Shown here one piece after another: positions 9,412-17,383 of a stretch of DNA of 64,000 nucleotides (position 1 is its first letter; every line of letters begins with the position of its first letter). Location of the stretch: NCBI RefSeq assembly GCF_014697615.1, contig NZ_JACJSD010000039.1:1-64000 (forward strand), read 5' to 3'. The stretch is from Nostoc sp. FACHB-280. Its GTDB lineage: Bacteria; Cyanobacteriota; Cyanobacteriia; Cyanobacteriales; Nostocaceae. Below the pieces are notes generated by a model that worked only from the letters and a program-made list of their open reading frames with translations, was not told the origin of the DNA and searched no databases. The translations under genes were made by a program, and so were the position numbers.

Positions 9412-10278
9412 TTATCGCAAAATTTGGTCAATCATTCGGTTGGCTTGGGAACCATAGCCACCACCAAATAAATTGAAGTGATTCAAAATGTGATAAAGGT
9501 TATACAAAGTTTTCCGGCGTTCATAGCCTTGATCTAGGGGAAAAGCGGCGTTATATCCTTGATAAAAGGCGGCGGGAAAACCACCAAAAAGTTCTGTCAT
9601 CGCAATATCTACTTCGCGATCGCCATAATAAGTGGCTGGATCAAAAATTACTGGTTCGCCTGACACAGTACAGCCAGCATTTCCACCCCACAAATCGCCA
9701 TGTACCAGGGATGGTTGTACTTCGTGATTGGCTAACAATTCGGGAATCGTGGCTAATAATTTATCTTGTTTGGGAAAATTACCTCCACGCCTTCTGGCTA
9801 ACTGAAATTGATAACCAAGGCGATGTGTACAGTAAAAATCAATCCAATCTGCTGTCCAAGTGTTGATTTGGGGAGTGGAACCAATAGTATTGTTCATATC
9901 CCAGCCGAAACCATTTTGGCTGGTTGCTTGGTGCATAGCCGCTAAATTGCGCCCCATTTCTGCCCAAGATTGGGTATTACCGCCACCCATTTCTAACCAT
10001 TCCAAAACGATATAGCCAGAATCGCCTGATGTTCCCCAACAAATGGGCTTGGGTACACGGATAGTATTTGTGGCGAACATTTGCTTTAAACCCAACATTT
10101 CAGCTTCAAACATCGCTACTTGCGATGCTTGGTTGAGTTTGACAAAGTATGTGATTTCTCCGTTAGAAACGGCGTAACCTTGGTTAATACAGCCGCCACT
10201 CACAGAACGCCGTTGTTGATTGTGAAATTTTTCGCCAGTGACGCGGCTAATATGGGCATCAATTTCAGTCCAAAACAT
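9412..10278 (-). CDS. fructosamine kinase family protein
   Basis: These kinases phosphorylate ketoamines formed by protein glycation (ribulosamine or fructosamine) so that the adduct falls off, a protein-repair step. The 288-residue protein has the aminoglycoside-phosphotransferase-like fold with the Gly-rich opening VSGGCINQGY, catalytic loop HGDLWGGN (H193, D195, N200) and metal-binding DPATYYGDREVD (D213). Length and motifs are normal for the bacterial family. It stands alone; a repeat block separates it from the upstream M16 peptidase gene on the same strand. Confidence 0.9.
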   Translation of the reverse strand: MFWTEIDAHISRVTGEKFHNQQRRSVSGGCINQGYAVSNGEITYFVKLNQASQVAMFEAEMLGLKQMFATNTIRVPKPICWGTSGDSGYIVLEWLEMGGGNTQSWAEMGRNLAAMHQATSQNGFGWDMNNTIGSTPQINTWTADWIDFYCTHRLGYQFQLARRRGGNFPKQDKLLATIPELLANHEVQPSLVHGDLWGGNAGCTVSGEPVIFDPATYYGDREVDIAMTELFGGFPAAFYQGYNAAFPLDQGYERRKTLYNLYHILNHFNLFGGGYGSQANRMIDQILR

Positions 10279-10309
10279 TCTGAAGTATGAAGTATGAAAA
10301 ACATAGTTT

Positions 10310-10358
10310 AGTCACTAGTCAAATGACCAATGACAAATGACTATTGACTATTGACTAA
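10310..10358. repeat. ATGACTATTGACTATTGAC heptamer repeats
   Basis: A short run of CAAATGACCAATGAC and repeated TATTGAC heptamers fills most of the spacer between the M16 peptidase and the fructosamine kinase. It is a dispersed repeat of the window, ending a few bases before the peptidase stop codon. Confidence 0.75.
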
Positions 10359-10361
10359 AAT

Positions 10362-11645
10362 TTACAACGGTTTCATGACCACTACACCATAAGCATCTGG
10401 ACAGAGATATTGATTGGCGGCGAGGAGTAAATCGTTAGCTTCTTGTTGTTGAATGTGGAGGGGGTAGTTAAAGGCTGGTTCTAAATCACCGACTAATGAT
10501 TGATAGTAACCATATAAGCCACTGCGATCGCTTGGGGTTTCGTTACCAAAGATAAATCGGTTGGCGACACGTTTACGGACACGGGCGATTTCTTTTTCTG
10601 TGACTAACTCAGTTTGTAATCGACGGATGTGTTGGGCGATCGCATCTTCAACGGCGGCGATGTTTTCAACTGCACATTTAGCAGAAATATAAAATGTACC
10701 TTGTAATAAATTGCTCATATTACTAACTGCGATCGAAGATACTAATCCTCGTTCTTCCCGCAAATCTCTAACTAATCTTGATGTCCTGCCATGTCCTAAA
10801 ATGCCAGCTAAGACATCTAAAGCATAAGTCTGATTTAACTCCGCTAATCCCGGAACTCGCCACACCATGACTAACCGCGCTTGCTGAAGACTTTTATCAA
10901 CAAACTCTCGCCGCACAATTTCTGTAAATGCCGATTCAAAAGTATAATTCGGCTCTTGACTCTTGATTATTGACTCTTGATTCTTGCCAACCTGAGTAAA
11001 TCCTTCCGCAACGCTGGCAATTAATTGTTCTACAGGTAAATTGCCCACAGCTACAGCCGTAATCATTGGCGGTTGATACCATTGAGCATGAAAATCCCGC
11101 ATTTGTTGGGGTTCTAGCCCAGATATGACCGATTCTGGCCCCAACACCGGACGGCGATAGGGTAAAGTATCAAATGCCATTTCCATTGCACGGCGAAAAG
11201 TCCGGCGGTGGGGATTATCTTCAGAACGGCGGATTTCTTCTAAAACAACAGCACGCTCACGTTCAAAAGCATCATCAGGAATACTCGGATTAAATACAAC
11301 ATCTATTTGCAGTGGAGCCAATTCAGCAAAATCTTGGGGCGCAGTCGTTATATAGTAATGAGTATAATCTTGACTGGTAGCAGCATTAGTCACAGCACCC
11401 CGTTCTTCAATCCGCCGCTCAAACTCTCCACTGGCTAATCGCTCAGTTCCTTTAAAAATCATGTGTTCTAAAAAGTGAGCCATCCCGTTAATCGCATCAG
11501 ATTCTACAGCCGAACCAACTTTAATCCAGAGGTTGAGGTTGACAACATCAATAGGCATTTGTTCGGCAATGATTGTCAAGCCATTAGGCAAACGGTGTAT
11601 TGTTGGGGAATTGAGACGAGAAGACTTTAATAGAGTTGAGGTCAT
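10362..11645 (-). CDS. M16 family zinc metallopeptidase (processing-peptidase type)
   Basis: This is an insulysin or processing-peptidase relative. The inverted zinc site HFLEH (H57, E60, H61) is followed by the third ligand region VVLEEIRRSEDNP (about E137), so the protein should be catalytic. The second domain ends in the RRLQTELVTEKEI and VANRFIFGNETPSDR region typical of the family. The length of 427 residues is normal. ATG 11645 is the start. Within the coding sequence, 10953-10987 is a TTGACTC/TTGATTA simple repeat translated as part of NQESIIKSQEP. It falls between the two domains, where length variation is tolerated. No signal peptide is seen, so the protein is likely cytoplasmic. Confidence 0.9.
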   Translation of the reverse strand: MTSTLLKSSRLNSPTIHRLPNGLTIIAEQMPIDVVNLNLWIKVGSAVESDAINGMAHFLEHMIFKGTERLASGEFERRIEERGAVTNAATSQDYTHYYITTAPQDFAELAPLQIDVVFNPSIPDDAFERERAVVLEEIRRSEDNPHRRTFRRAMEMAFDTLPYRRPVLGPESVISGLEPQQMRDFHAQWYQPPMITAVAVGNLPVEQLIASVAEGFTQVGKNQESIIKSQEPNYTFESAFTEIVRREFVDKSLQQARLVMVWRVPGLAELNQTYALDVLAGILGHGRTSRLVRDLREERGLVSSIAVSNMSNLLQGTFYISAKCAVENIAAVEDAIAQHIRRLQTELVTEKEIARVRKRVANRFIFGNETPSDRSGLYGYYQSLVGDLEPAFNYPLHIQQQEANDLLLAANQYLCPDAYGVVVMKPL

Positions 11646-11773
11646 GAGTAGTGGTGAGTGGACAGGGTTCTTACTTCTTTATCTTATCTGTCACTTCAAA
11701 ATATCTTTGATTGTTGCATCTGAAACAGACTGAACACACAAAGATTTTGTGAGGCTGGGTTTAAGAGTTGTTC

Positions 11774-12319
11774 TCAATCACCCGAATACTCAGCTTTTAC
11801 CACTTTGCCATTTTTGAAATAAATATTCACCACTTCCGCATCGTAATCACCATTGTTTGGGTCAAGAATATAGTTTAGATGCTGGTCATATACAAATGAG
11901 CCAATATTTTCCCGCACATCCTCATTCGCACCCATGAAGTCCCCTTGTGGCTGATAAAATCTTCCGCCTTTGGGAAAACGTTGGTTCAATCTGCTTTGCA
12001 CTTCTGGAATTGTCATCCCATGTTTAATGTCGGAATGAAACTGCATAAAGGGTTTGACAGGCGAGAGAGCTACAAAGTGCAAAGCTAATAAACTGAGATT
12101 GAACCCGATAAATAGCCACAATTCTTGTTTCCGCCGAGATGGTAAGTACACTGGCAAAAGTAAAATCAAGGCTAAAACAGCCATAAATATGTAATATTGC
12201 CAAAATAAGGAAGCAGCGTATTCATACTCCAGCCAACATCCCAGCAGAAATAAGACTAATAAAAAAATCATCTCGACAATAAGCTCAATTTTATTAGCGT
12301 GACGCTTGATATATTTCAT
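11774..12319 (-). CDS. membrane protein with BamE/SmpA-like C-terminal motif, function unknown
   Basis: The 181 residues show three hydrophobic helices in the first half (about 13-30, 38-57, 69-85) and a soluble second half. The stretch IKHGMTIPEVQSRLNQRF resembles the GMT-x-EV helix of BamE/SmpA-type domains, followed by strand-like segments and VVNIYFKNGKVVKAEY, which fits the end of that fold. Function is unknown. The start ATG 12319 overlaps nothing. Neighbours give no clue. Confidence 0.7.
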   Translation of the reverse strand: MKYIKRHANKIELIVEMIFLLVLFLLGCWLEYEYAASLFWQYYIFMAVLALILLLPVYLPSRRKQELWLFIGFNLSLLALHFVALSPVKPFMQFHSDIKHGMTIPEVQSRLNQRFPKGGRFYQPQGDFMGANEDVRENIGSFVYDQHLNYILDPNNGDYDAEVVNIYFKNGKVVKAEYSGD

Positions 12320-12711
12320 GTGACTGTATCTTGTATTTTTTTCTCAGAAACTGAAAATTTGGTGCTAGACAAACAAAGCCTGCACTTCGGCTACGCGGTT
12401 CGCTCGATTACCGCGCAGTCAAAACTCAGTAAACACCTTCCCAGGCTAATTACTACGTTAATATTCAGAGTAGGTTTTACCAGTAAAAAAGCATACTTAG
12501 CTGTATAGTGTCAGGAGAAAAAATACTTAAATTTACTCAGCCTCCTGAAAAATTCTTGGTACAAGGTTAATAACAGTAGTAAATCCGAAAAAATAAATAT
12601 ACAAATACAGCCATCATTCTCATACCTGTTCTTAGGCGATCGCCCCAACTTCACCACGATTAGCTTGTAAAATTATGAGTAGTAATATTAATTTTTGTAA
12701 AGCTAATCTTA
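12320..12711. other. intergenic region upstream of crtD
   Basis: There is no gene. It includes the palindromic element ACGCGGTTCGCTCGATTACCGCG (hairpin arms 12394-12399 and 12410-12415), of a kind dispersed in Nostoc genomes, and a GGCGATCGCC site at 12634. The crtD promoter should lie in the last 150 bases but no clear -35/-10 pair is seen. Confidence 0.5.
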
Positions 12712-14226
12712 ATGTCACATATTGTTGCTAACCAAGGTAAACCCCGCGTAGTTGTTATCGGTGCGGGAATTGGAGGACTGACGGCGGCTGCATTGTTAGC
12801 CCATCGTGGGTACAGTGTTTTAGTCCTTGACCAAGCAATTGTACCGGGGGGCTGTGCTTCGACATTTAAACGTCAAGGGTTCACTTTTGATGTGGGTGCA
12901 ACCCAAGTTGCAGGTTTGGAACCGGGCGGAATTCACCAGCGCATTTTTGCAGAACTAGAAATTGATTTACCAGAGGCTACCCCTTGTGACCCTGCTTGTG
13001 CAGTCTTTTTACCAGGGGAAAACACACCGATTAATGTTTGGCGTGACCCCGATAAATGGCGGGAAGAAAGACAACGGCAGTTTCCCGGAAGCGAACCTTT
13101 TTGGAAGTTAATGGCGAGTTTATTCGATGCTAGTTGGGAATTTCAAGGACGTGACCCAGTGTTACCGCCGCGTAATTTGTGGGATTTGTGGCAATTAATA
13201 CAGGCGGTACGTCCGAGTACATTTGTCACTGCGCCGTTTACATTGTTCACGGTAGGTGATGCGTTAAGAATATGCGGTTTGGGTCATGACCAGCGTTTGA
13301 GAACTTTTTTAGATATGCAATTAAAATTGTATTCTCAGGTAAACGCTGAAGAAACAGCCTTACTATATGCAGCCACGGCTTTGAGTGTTTCCCAACTGCC
13401 CCAAGGATTGTATCACCTGCAAGGTAGTATGCAGGTGTTGAGCGATCGCTTAGTTACTGCCCTAGAAAGAGATGGCGGACGCTTATTAATGCGCCACACT
13501 GTTGAACACATCAAAGTAGAAGACGGTCAAGCCACTGCTGTTGTGATCAGAAATCAAAAAACAGGCGAAGTCTGGACAGAATCAGCAGATCATGTAGTAG
13601 CTAACGTGACAGCCCAAAACTTAGTGCAGCTTTTGGGGGATAAAGTACCATCCGGTTACAAACAGCGAGTTGAAAAACTGCCGCCACCATCAGGGGCTTT
13701 TGTGGTGTACTTGGGTGTGGATGCGAGTGCGATTCCTGTAGATTGTCCGCCCCATTTACAGTTTTTATACGATGCCAATGGCCCGATTGGCGAGAATAAT
13801 TCCTTGTTTGTTTCTGTGAGTCATCCTGGTGATGGTCGCGCCCCAGAAGGTAAAGCCACAATTATTGCGTCATCTTTTGTAGATTATCAGCAATGGTGGC
13901 AAACTCCAGATTATCAAGCATTGAAACAAAAATATACCGCAGATGCGATCGCTCGTCTCAACAAATATTTTTACCTCAAACCAGAAACCATCATTTACCA
14001 AGAAGCCGCCACACCCCGCACCTTTGCTCATTACACTGGGCGCGATCGCGGTATAGTTGGGGGCATTGGGCAAAGAATACCCACCTTTGGCCCCTTTGGT
14101 TTTGCCAACCGCACCCCGATAAATTCTCTCTGGTTAGTCGGCGACTCTACCCACCCCGGCGAAGGAACGGCTGGAGTGAGTTATTCAGCGTTAACCGTAG
14201 TTAGACAAATTGAGGCGCAAGCTTGA
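12712..14226 (+). CDS. crtD: carotenoid C-3',4' desaturase, CrtD type
   Basis: This FAD-dependent carotenoid desaturase/isomerase superfamily member (504 residues) matches the cyanobacterial CrtD group, which introduces the 3',4' double bond during myxol glycoside synthesis. The FAD-binding motif VVVIGAGIGGLTAAALLA (13-30) leads the protein, with PGGCAS and FDVGATQVAGLEPGG next, and the C-terminal flavin motif SLWLVGDSTHPGEGTAGVSY. The related CrtH isomerase and CrtP/CrtQ desaturases differ in the post-FAD segment. I separate CrtD from CrtH by memory of family sequences, so the subfamily is less certain than the fold. It is monocistronic and convergent with the GH65-PgmB gene. Confidence 0.78.
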   Translation: MSHIVANQGKPRVVVIGAGIGGLTAAALLAHRGYSVLVLDQAIVPGGCASTFKRQGFTFDVGATQVAGLEPGGIHQRIFAELEIDLPEATPCDPACAVFLPGENTPINVWRDPDKWREERQRQFPGSEPFWKLMASLFDASWEFQGRDPVLPPRNLWDLWQLIQAVRPSTFVTAPFTLFTVGDALRICGLGHDQRLRTFLDMQLKLYSQVNAEETALLYAATALSVSQLPQGLYHLQGSMQVLSDRLVTALERDGGRLLMRHTVEHIKVEDGQATAVVIRNQKTGEVWTESADHVVANVTAQNLVQLLGDKVPSGYKQRVEKLPPPSGAFVVYLGVDASAIPVDCPPHLQFLYDANGPIGENNSLFVSVSHPGDGRAPEGKATIIASSFVDYQQWWQTPDYQALKQKYTADAIARLNKYFYLKPETIIYQEAATPRTFAHYTGRDRGIVGGIGQRIPTFGPFGFANRTPINSLWLVGDSTHPGEGTAGVSYSALTVVRQIEAQA

Positions 14227-14295
14227 CCGGAAGAGGCAGGGGGGAAGGGAGCAGGGAGCAGGGGGAAGAAAATATATTTTTGCCCCAGTCTACCC

Positions 14296-17235
14296 TTACA
14301 CTCTTACACTCTGATTTTGCGCTTCATTGCGTCCCGCTTGTTGGGATAACTTCTGTAGAATATCTGCCCACTTCACACCTGCGAGGCTTGGTAAGACTAC
14401 ATGGGCGGCACCGACACGTTCAACTGGGCCTAGTCCTACTGTCCACATACCCCCGGCTAAAGCGGCTTCTATGCCGGCGGCGGCATCTTCTACAACTACA
14501 CATTGTGCTGGTTGTAGTCCTAGTTCTTTGGCGGCATATAAAAATAAATCCGGTGCTGGTTTGGGTTTTTCTACACTGTAACCATCGGCGATCGCATCTA
14601 CTTTATCAGCAATCCCCAAGCGTTGAATTACAGTACAGGCATTTTTACTGGCTGAACCAATGGCGGTCTTAATTCCAGCTTGCCGTAATTCATCCAAAAG
14701 TGCGATCGCACCCGGTAATAAATCTTTTGGTGTTACATGATGGATAAGTTCTACATAGTAGTTATTTTTACGTTCCATCATTTCTTGGATTTGTGCTTCG
14801 GAATACTTGCGATCGCCAATAATCAACATCAAAGATTCCCGCCGCGACACACCCCGTAAAGCTTCATTCGCATGACGGTCAAAGGGAATACCTTCTTCAT
14901 CAGCTAATTTCTGCCAAGCTTGATAGTGATACTCAGCCGTATCAGTTAACACACCATCCAAATCAAAAATTACACCACGAATCTGAACCATTCTTCCTTG
15001 TCCTCCTTGTCCCCCTTGTCTTCCTTCTTCCCCTTCTCCCTGATGTAAATCAAACTCACACCACTCACCACGCCAGTGAAGTTTAAATTTCAGTCGCGTC
15101 CAGTGAGAAGGTAGATGGGGGTTGGCTACGGGGCCGTTTTCTGTTAACTGAATGCCACCAAATCCAAAAACTACGGCTTGCCACACACCACCAGCACTCG
15201 CGCCGTGAATACCGTCGTTGGTATTCCCGCGACTATCTTCTAAATCCACCATTGCGGCTTGCATAAAACGTTTGTAGGCTCTTGTCGATTCACCGACATC
15301 AGAGGCGATGATGGCGTGAATTGCCGGGCCGAGGGATGAACCGTAGGTAATATCTGTACGGGGTGCGTAGTAGTCCCAATTTGCTTGTAGGGATTTGGAA
15401 TTGTAAGGAAATTCTGCTGATTCCCGCATTAAATAAAGCAGCATCAATACATCTGGCTGCTTCAGGACTTGTCGCTTGTTACCTTCTTCGATACCTAAAA
15501 TTGCTTGGATGGAACGCTGACGCGGTTCGTAGTCGTCTAAGTTAATGTCTTGGAGTTGAAAAAATCCCTCAAACTGCTCAATTAATCCGGTTTCTGGGTC
15601 GTAGAAAATCCAGATTTTGTCAATGATATCTTGCCAATGCGATCGCACTTCGGCTGTAATTTGCAATTTCTCTGCTAATTCCGTCACGCGTTCGGGGAAA
15701 TTTTGCTGCAACCAATCATCAATCAATAGTGCTTTTTCTAAATGCCATTGCACCATTCTGTTAGTGAAGGTATTGTTGTGAACCAATTCGTGATATTCAT
15801 CGGCTCCAATTACTCCGCGAATCTCGTAGCGTTGTTGTTCTAAGTTATACTCAACTCGGCTACCCCAAAAAATAGCGGTATCCAAAACAATCTCGGCACC
15901 GTAATCACGCAGCCACTCATCATCACCTGTAGCTAACCAGTAATACCAAACGGCATAGGTAATATCTGCACTAATATGAATTTCGCGATCGCGGCACCAA
16001 ATTCTGATATCCTCACCATAAAAATCATTGGGAAGTGACCAGCGTGGTGTGACTTCATCACCAGTGTCGGCACTTTCCCAAGAGTACATCGCGCCTTTGT
16101 AACCAGAATGCAAAGCTTTGCGTCTCGCACCTGGTAAAGTGTGGTAGCGGTAAGTAAGTAGATTGCGTGCGATCGCAGGTTGAGTAAATGTAAAAAATGG
16201 CAAGATAAAAATTTCTGTATCCCAAAAAATATGACCACGATAGCCAAAGCCAGACAGAGTTTTGGCGGGAATACTTACTTTATCGTCATAGCGAGGCGCA
16301 GCAATTAACAACTGGAAAAGGTTGTATCGAATCGCAAAAGCCGCCGTATTATCACCTTCCAGCAAAATATCACTTTGTTGCCAAACTGCGTCCCAAGCTT
16401 GTTTGTGAGTCTTAACTAAACTTTCGTAGTCGGCAATTTCCGCCAGTTTTTGCTGTGCTGCGGTGACTGGTGTCTCAACTTCCCGTGAGGTAAATACTGT
16501 CACGAATTTTTCGACTGTCACTGTTTGCTGTGACTTCGCCATAAATGTCGCAGTTAAGGAAGGATAACCAGGCGCGATGTTAACCTGTATCGATGCTTCC
16601 GTTCCTGATACACTCATCTTGGCTGCCATACCAATCGTAATTCGGGAACTACGAGTACGGCTATGCAGCCAAATGCCTTGTTCAGTTTTACCTTGGTCTA
16701 AATCTACCCAATGATTGAAACCTTGGTTTTCAGGATAGCCATTGATGCTACCTTGCACTTCAATCAAGCCATCAAAATCAAGTGGTGTTAATTGACAGCG
16801 TTGCGCCAAAATATGTTGATCTGCCAGACTCGCAAAACGTTCAAAGTGAATATCGATAGTTTTGCCACTAGGACTACGCCACCGCACAGAACGGCTGAGG
16901 ATTCCGTGACGTACATCTAGCCGTCGTTCATACTGTATGATTTCCCCTTGGTCGAAACGAAAGCGTTCCCCATCAATCATCACTACTAGAGGTAGCCAGT
17001 CAGGACAGTTAGCAAGTTCTGTGTAAACTACAGGTACATCATCATAAACACCGTGAATAAATGTAGCTGGCAATGCACCAGGATATTCTCTTTCAAAACA
17101 ACCCCTGGTACCTAAATAGCCGTTGCCAATTGTGAAAATAGTTTCTCTAGAATGCAATTGCTCAGGGTCAAACTGGGTTTCTGTTAATGTCCAGTCTGTA
17201 TAGATAAAATTGCTAGTAGTACTTTTTGTCTCCAT
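14296..17235 (-). CDS. GH65 disaccharide phosphorylase fused to beta-phosphoglucomutase
   Basis: The 979-residue protein joins two steps. Residues 1 to about 735 are a glycoside hydrolase family 65 phosphorylase, which splits an alpha-glucosyl disaccharide (maltose, trehalose, kojibiose or nigerose type) with phosphate to beta-glucose 1-phosphate. The catalytic acid lies in GVIGADEYHE (E480). Residues 749-979 are a HAD-family beta-phosphoglucomutase with FDLDGVLTD (nucleophile D758, acid D760), SASKN and VVEDAAAGIEAA. It would convert beta-glucose 1-phosphate to glucose 6-phosphate. The linker is a Gly/Gln/Arg tract encoded by simple repeats; Met749 could be the relic start of a separate pgmB. 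It follows the sucrose synthase gene by about 150 bases. Disaccharide specificity cannot be read from sequence here. Confidence 0.9.
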   Translation of the reverse strand: METKSTTSNFIYTDWTLTETQFDPEQLHSRETIFTIGNGYLGTRGCFEREYPGALPATFIHGVYDDVPVVYTELANCPDWLPLVVMIDGERFRFDQGEIIQYERRLDVRHGILSRSVRWRSPSGKTIDIHFERFASLADQHILAQRCQLTPLDFDGLIEVQGSINGYPENQGFNHWVDLDQGKTEQGIWLHSRTRSSRITIGMAAKMSVSGTEASIQVNIAPGYPSLTATFMAKSQQTVTVEKFVTVFTSREVETPVTAAQQKLAEIADYESLVKTHKQAWDAVWQQSDILLEGDNTAAFAIRYNLFQLLIAAPRYDDKVSIPAKTLSGFGYRGHIFWDTEIFILPFFTFTQPAIARNLLTYRYHTLPGARRKALHSGYKGAMYSWESADTGDEVTPRWSLPNDFYGEDIRIWCRDREIHISADITYAVWYYWLATGDDEWLRDYGAEIVLDTAIFWGSRVEYNLEQQRYEIRGVIGADEYHELVHNNTFTNRMVQWHLEKALLIDDWLQQNFPERVTELAEKLQITAEVRSHWQDIIDKIWIFYDPETGLIEQFEGFFQLQDINLDDYEPRQRSIQAILGIEEGNKRQVLKQPDVLMLLYLMRESAEFPYNSKSLQANWDYYAPRTDITYGSSLGPAIHAIIASDVGESTRAYKRFMQAAMVDLEDSRGNTNDGIHGASAGGVWQAVVFGFGGIQLTENGPVANPHLPSHWTRLKFKLHWRGEWCEFDLHQGEGEEGRQGGQGGQGRMVQIRGVIFDLDGVLTDTAEYHYQAWQKLADEEGIPFDRHANEALRGVSRRESLMLIIGDRKYSEAQIQEMMERKNNYYVELIHHVTPKDLLPGAIALLDELRQAGIKTAIGSASKNACTVIQRLGIADKVDAIADGYSVEKPKPAPDLFLYAAKELGLQPAQCVVVEDAAAGIEAALAGGMWTVGLGPVERVGAAHVVLPSLAGVKWADILQKLSQQAGRNEAQNQSVRV
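14992..15043. repeat. CCTTGTC heptamer repeat encoding the fusion linker
   Basis: CCTTGTCCTCCTTGTCCCCCTTGTC is followed by CTTCC and CCCTTCTCC units. On the minus strand it is read in frame as a GEGEEGRQGGQGGQGR linker. The same GGACAAGG unit occurs as plain intergenic repeat at 40951-40979. Confidence 0.85.
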
Positions 17236-17283
17236 AGGCTGGGGGTTAGGGGTGAGAGGCTAGGGGTTAGAGGCTAGGGGCTA
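17236..17283. repeat. GGGGTTAGAGGCTA dispersed repeat
   Basis: Tandem copies of GGGGTTAGAGGCTAGGGG-type units lie directly upstream of the GH65-PgmB start. This is the same family as 2944-2980. If sucrose synthase and GH65-PgmB are one operon, the repeat is in the transcript. Confidence 0.75.
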
Positions 17284-17383
17284 TATAGCAGTCCTAAAAC
17301 ATTTGTAAAATTTCTATATCTTTTTCTTCTTTCTTACCTTTGCGTCCTTGGCGTTCTTGGCGGTTCGTTAAAAATATTATTTT

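Noticed and set aside
14223-14672. 149-codon plus-strand frame overlapping the crtD 3' end and antisense to the PgmB domain
   Set aside because: It encodes His/Arg-rich sequence with no family features and is antisense to conserved HAD motifs.
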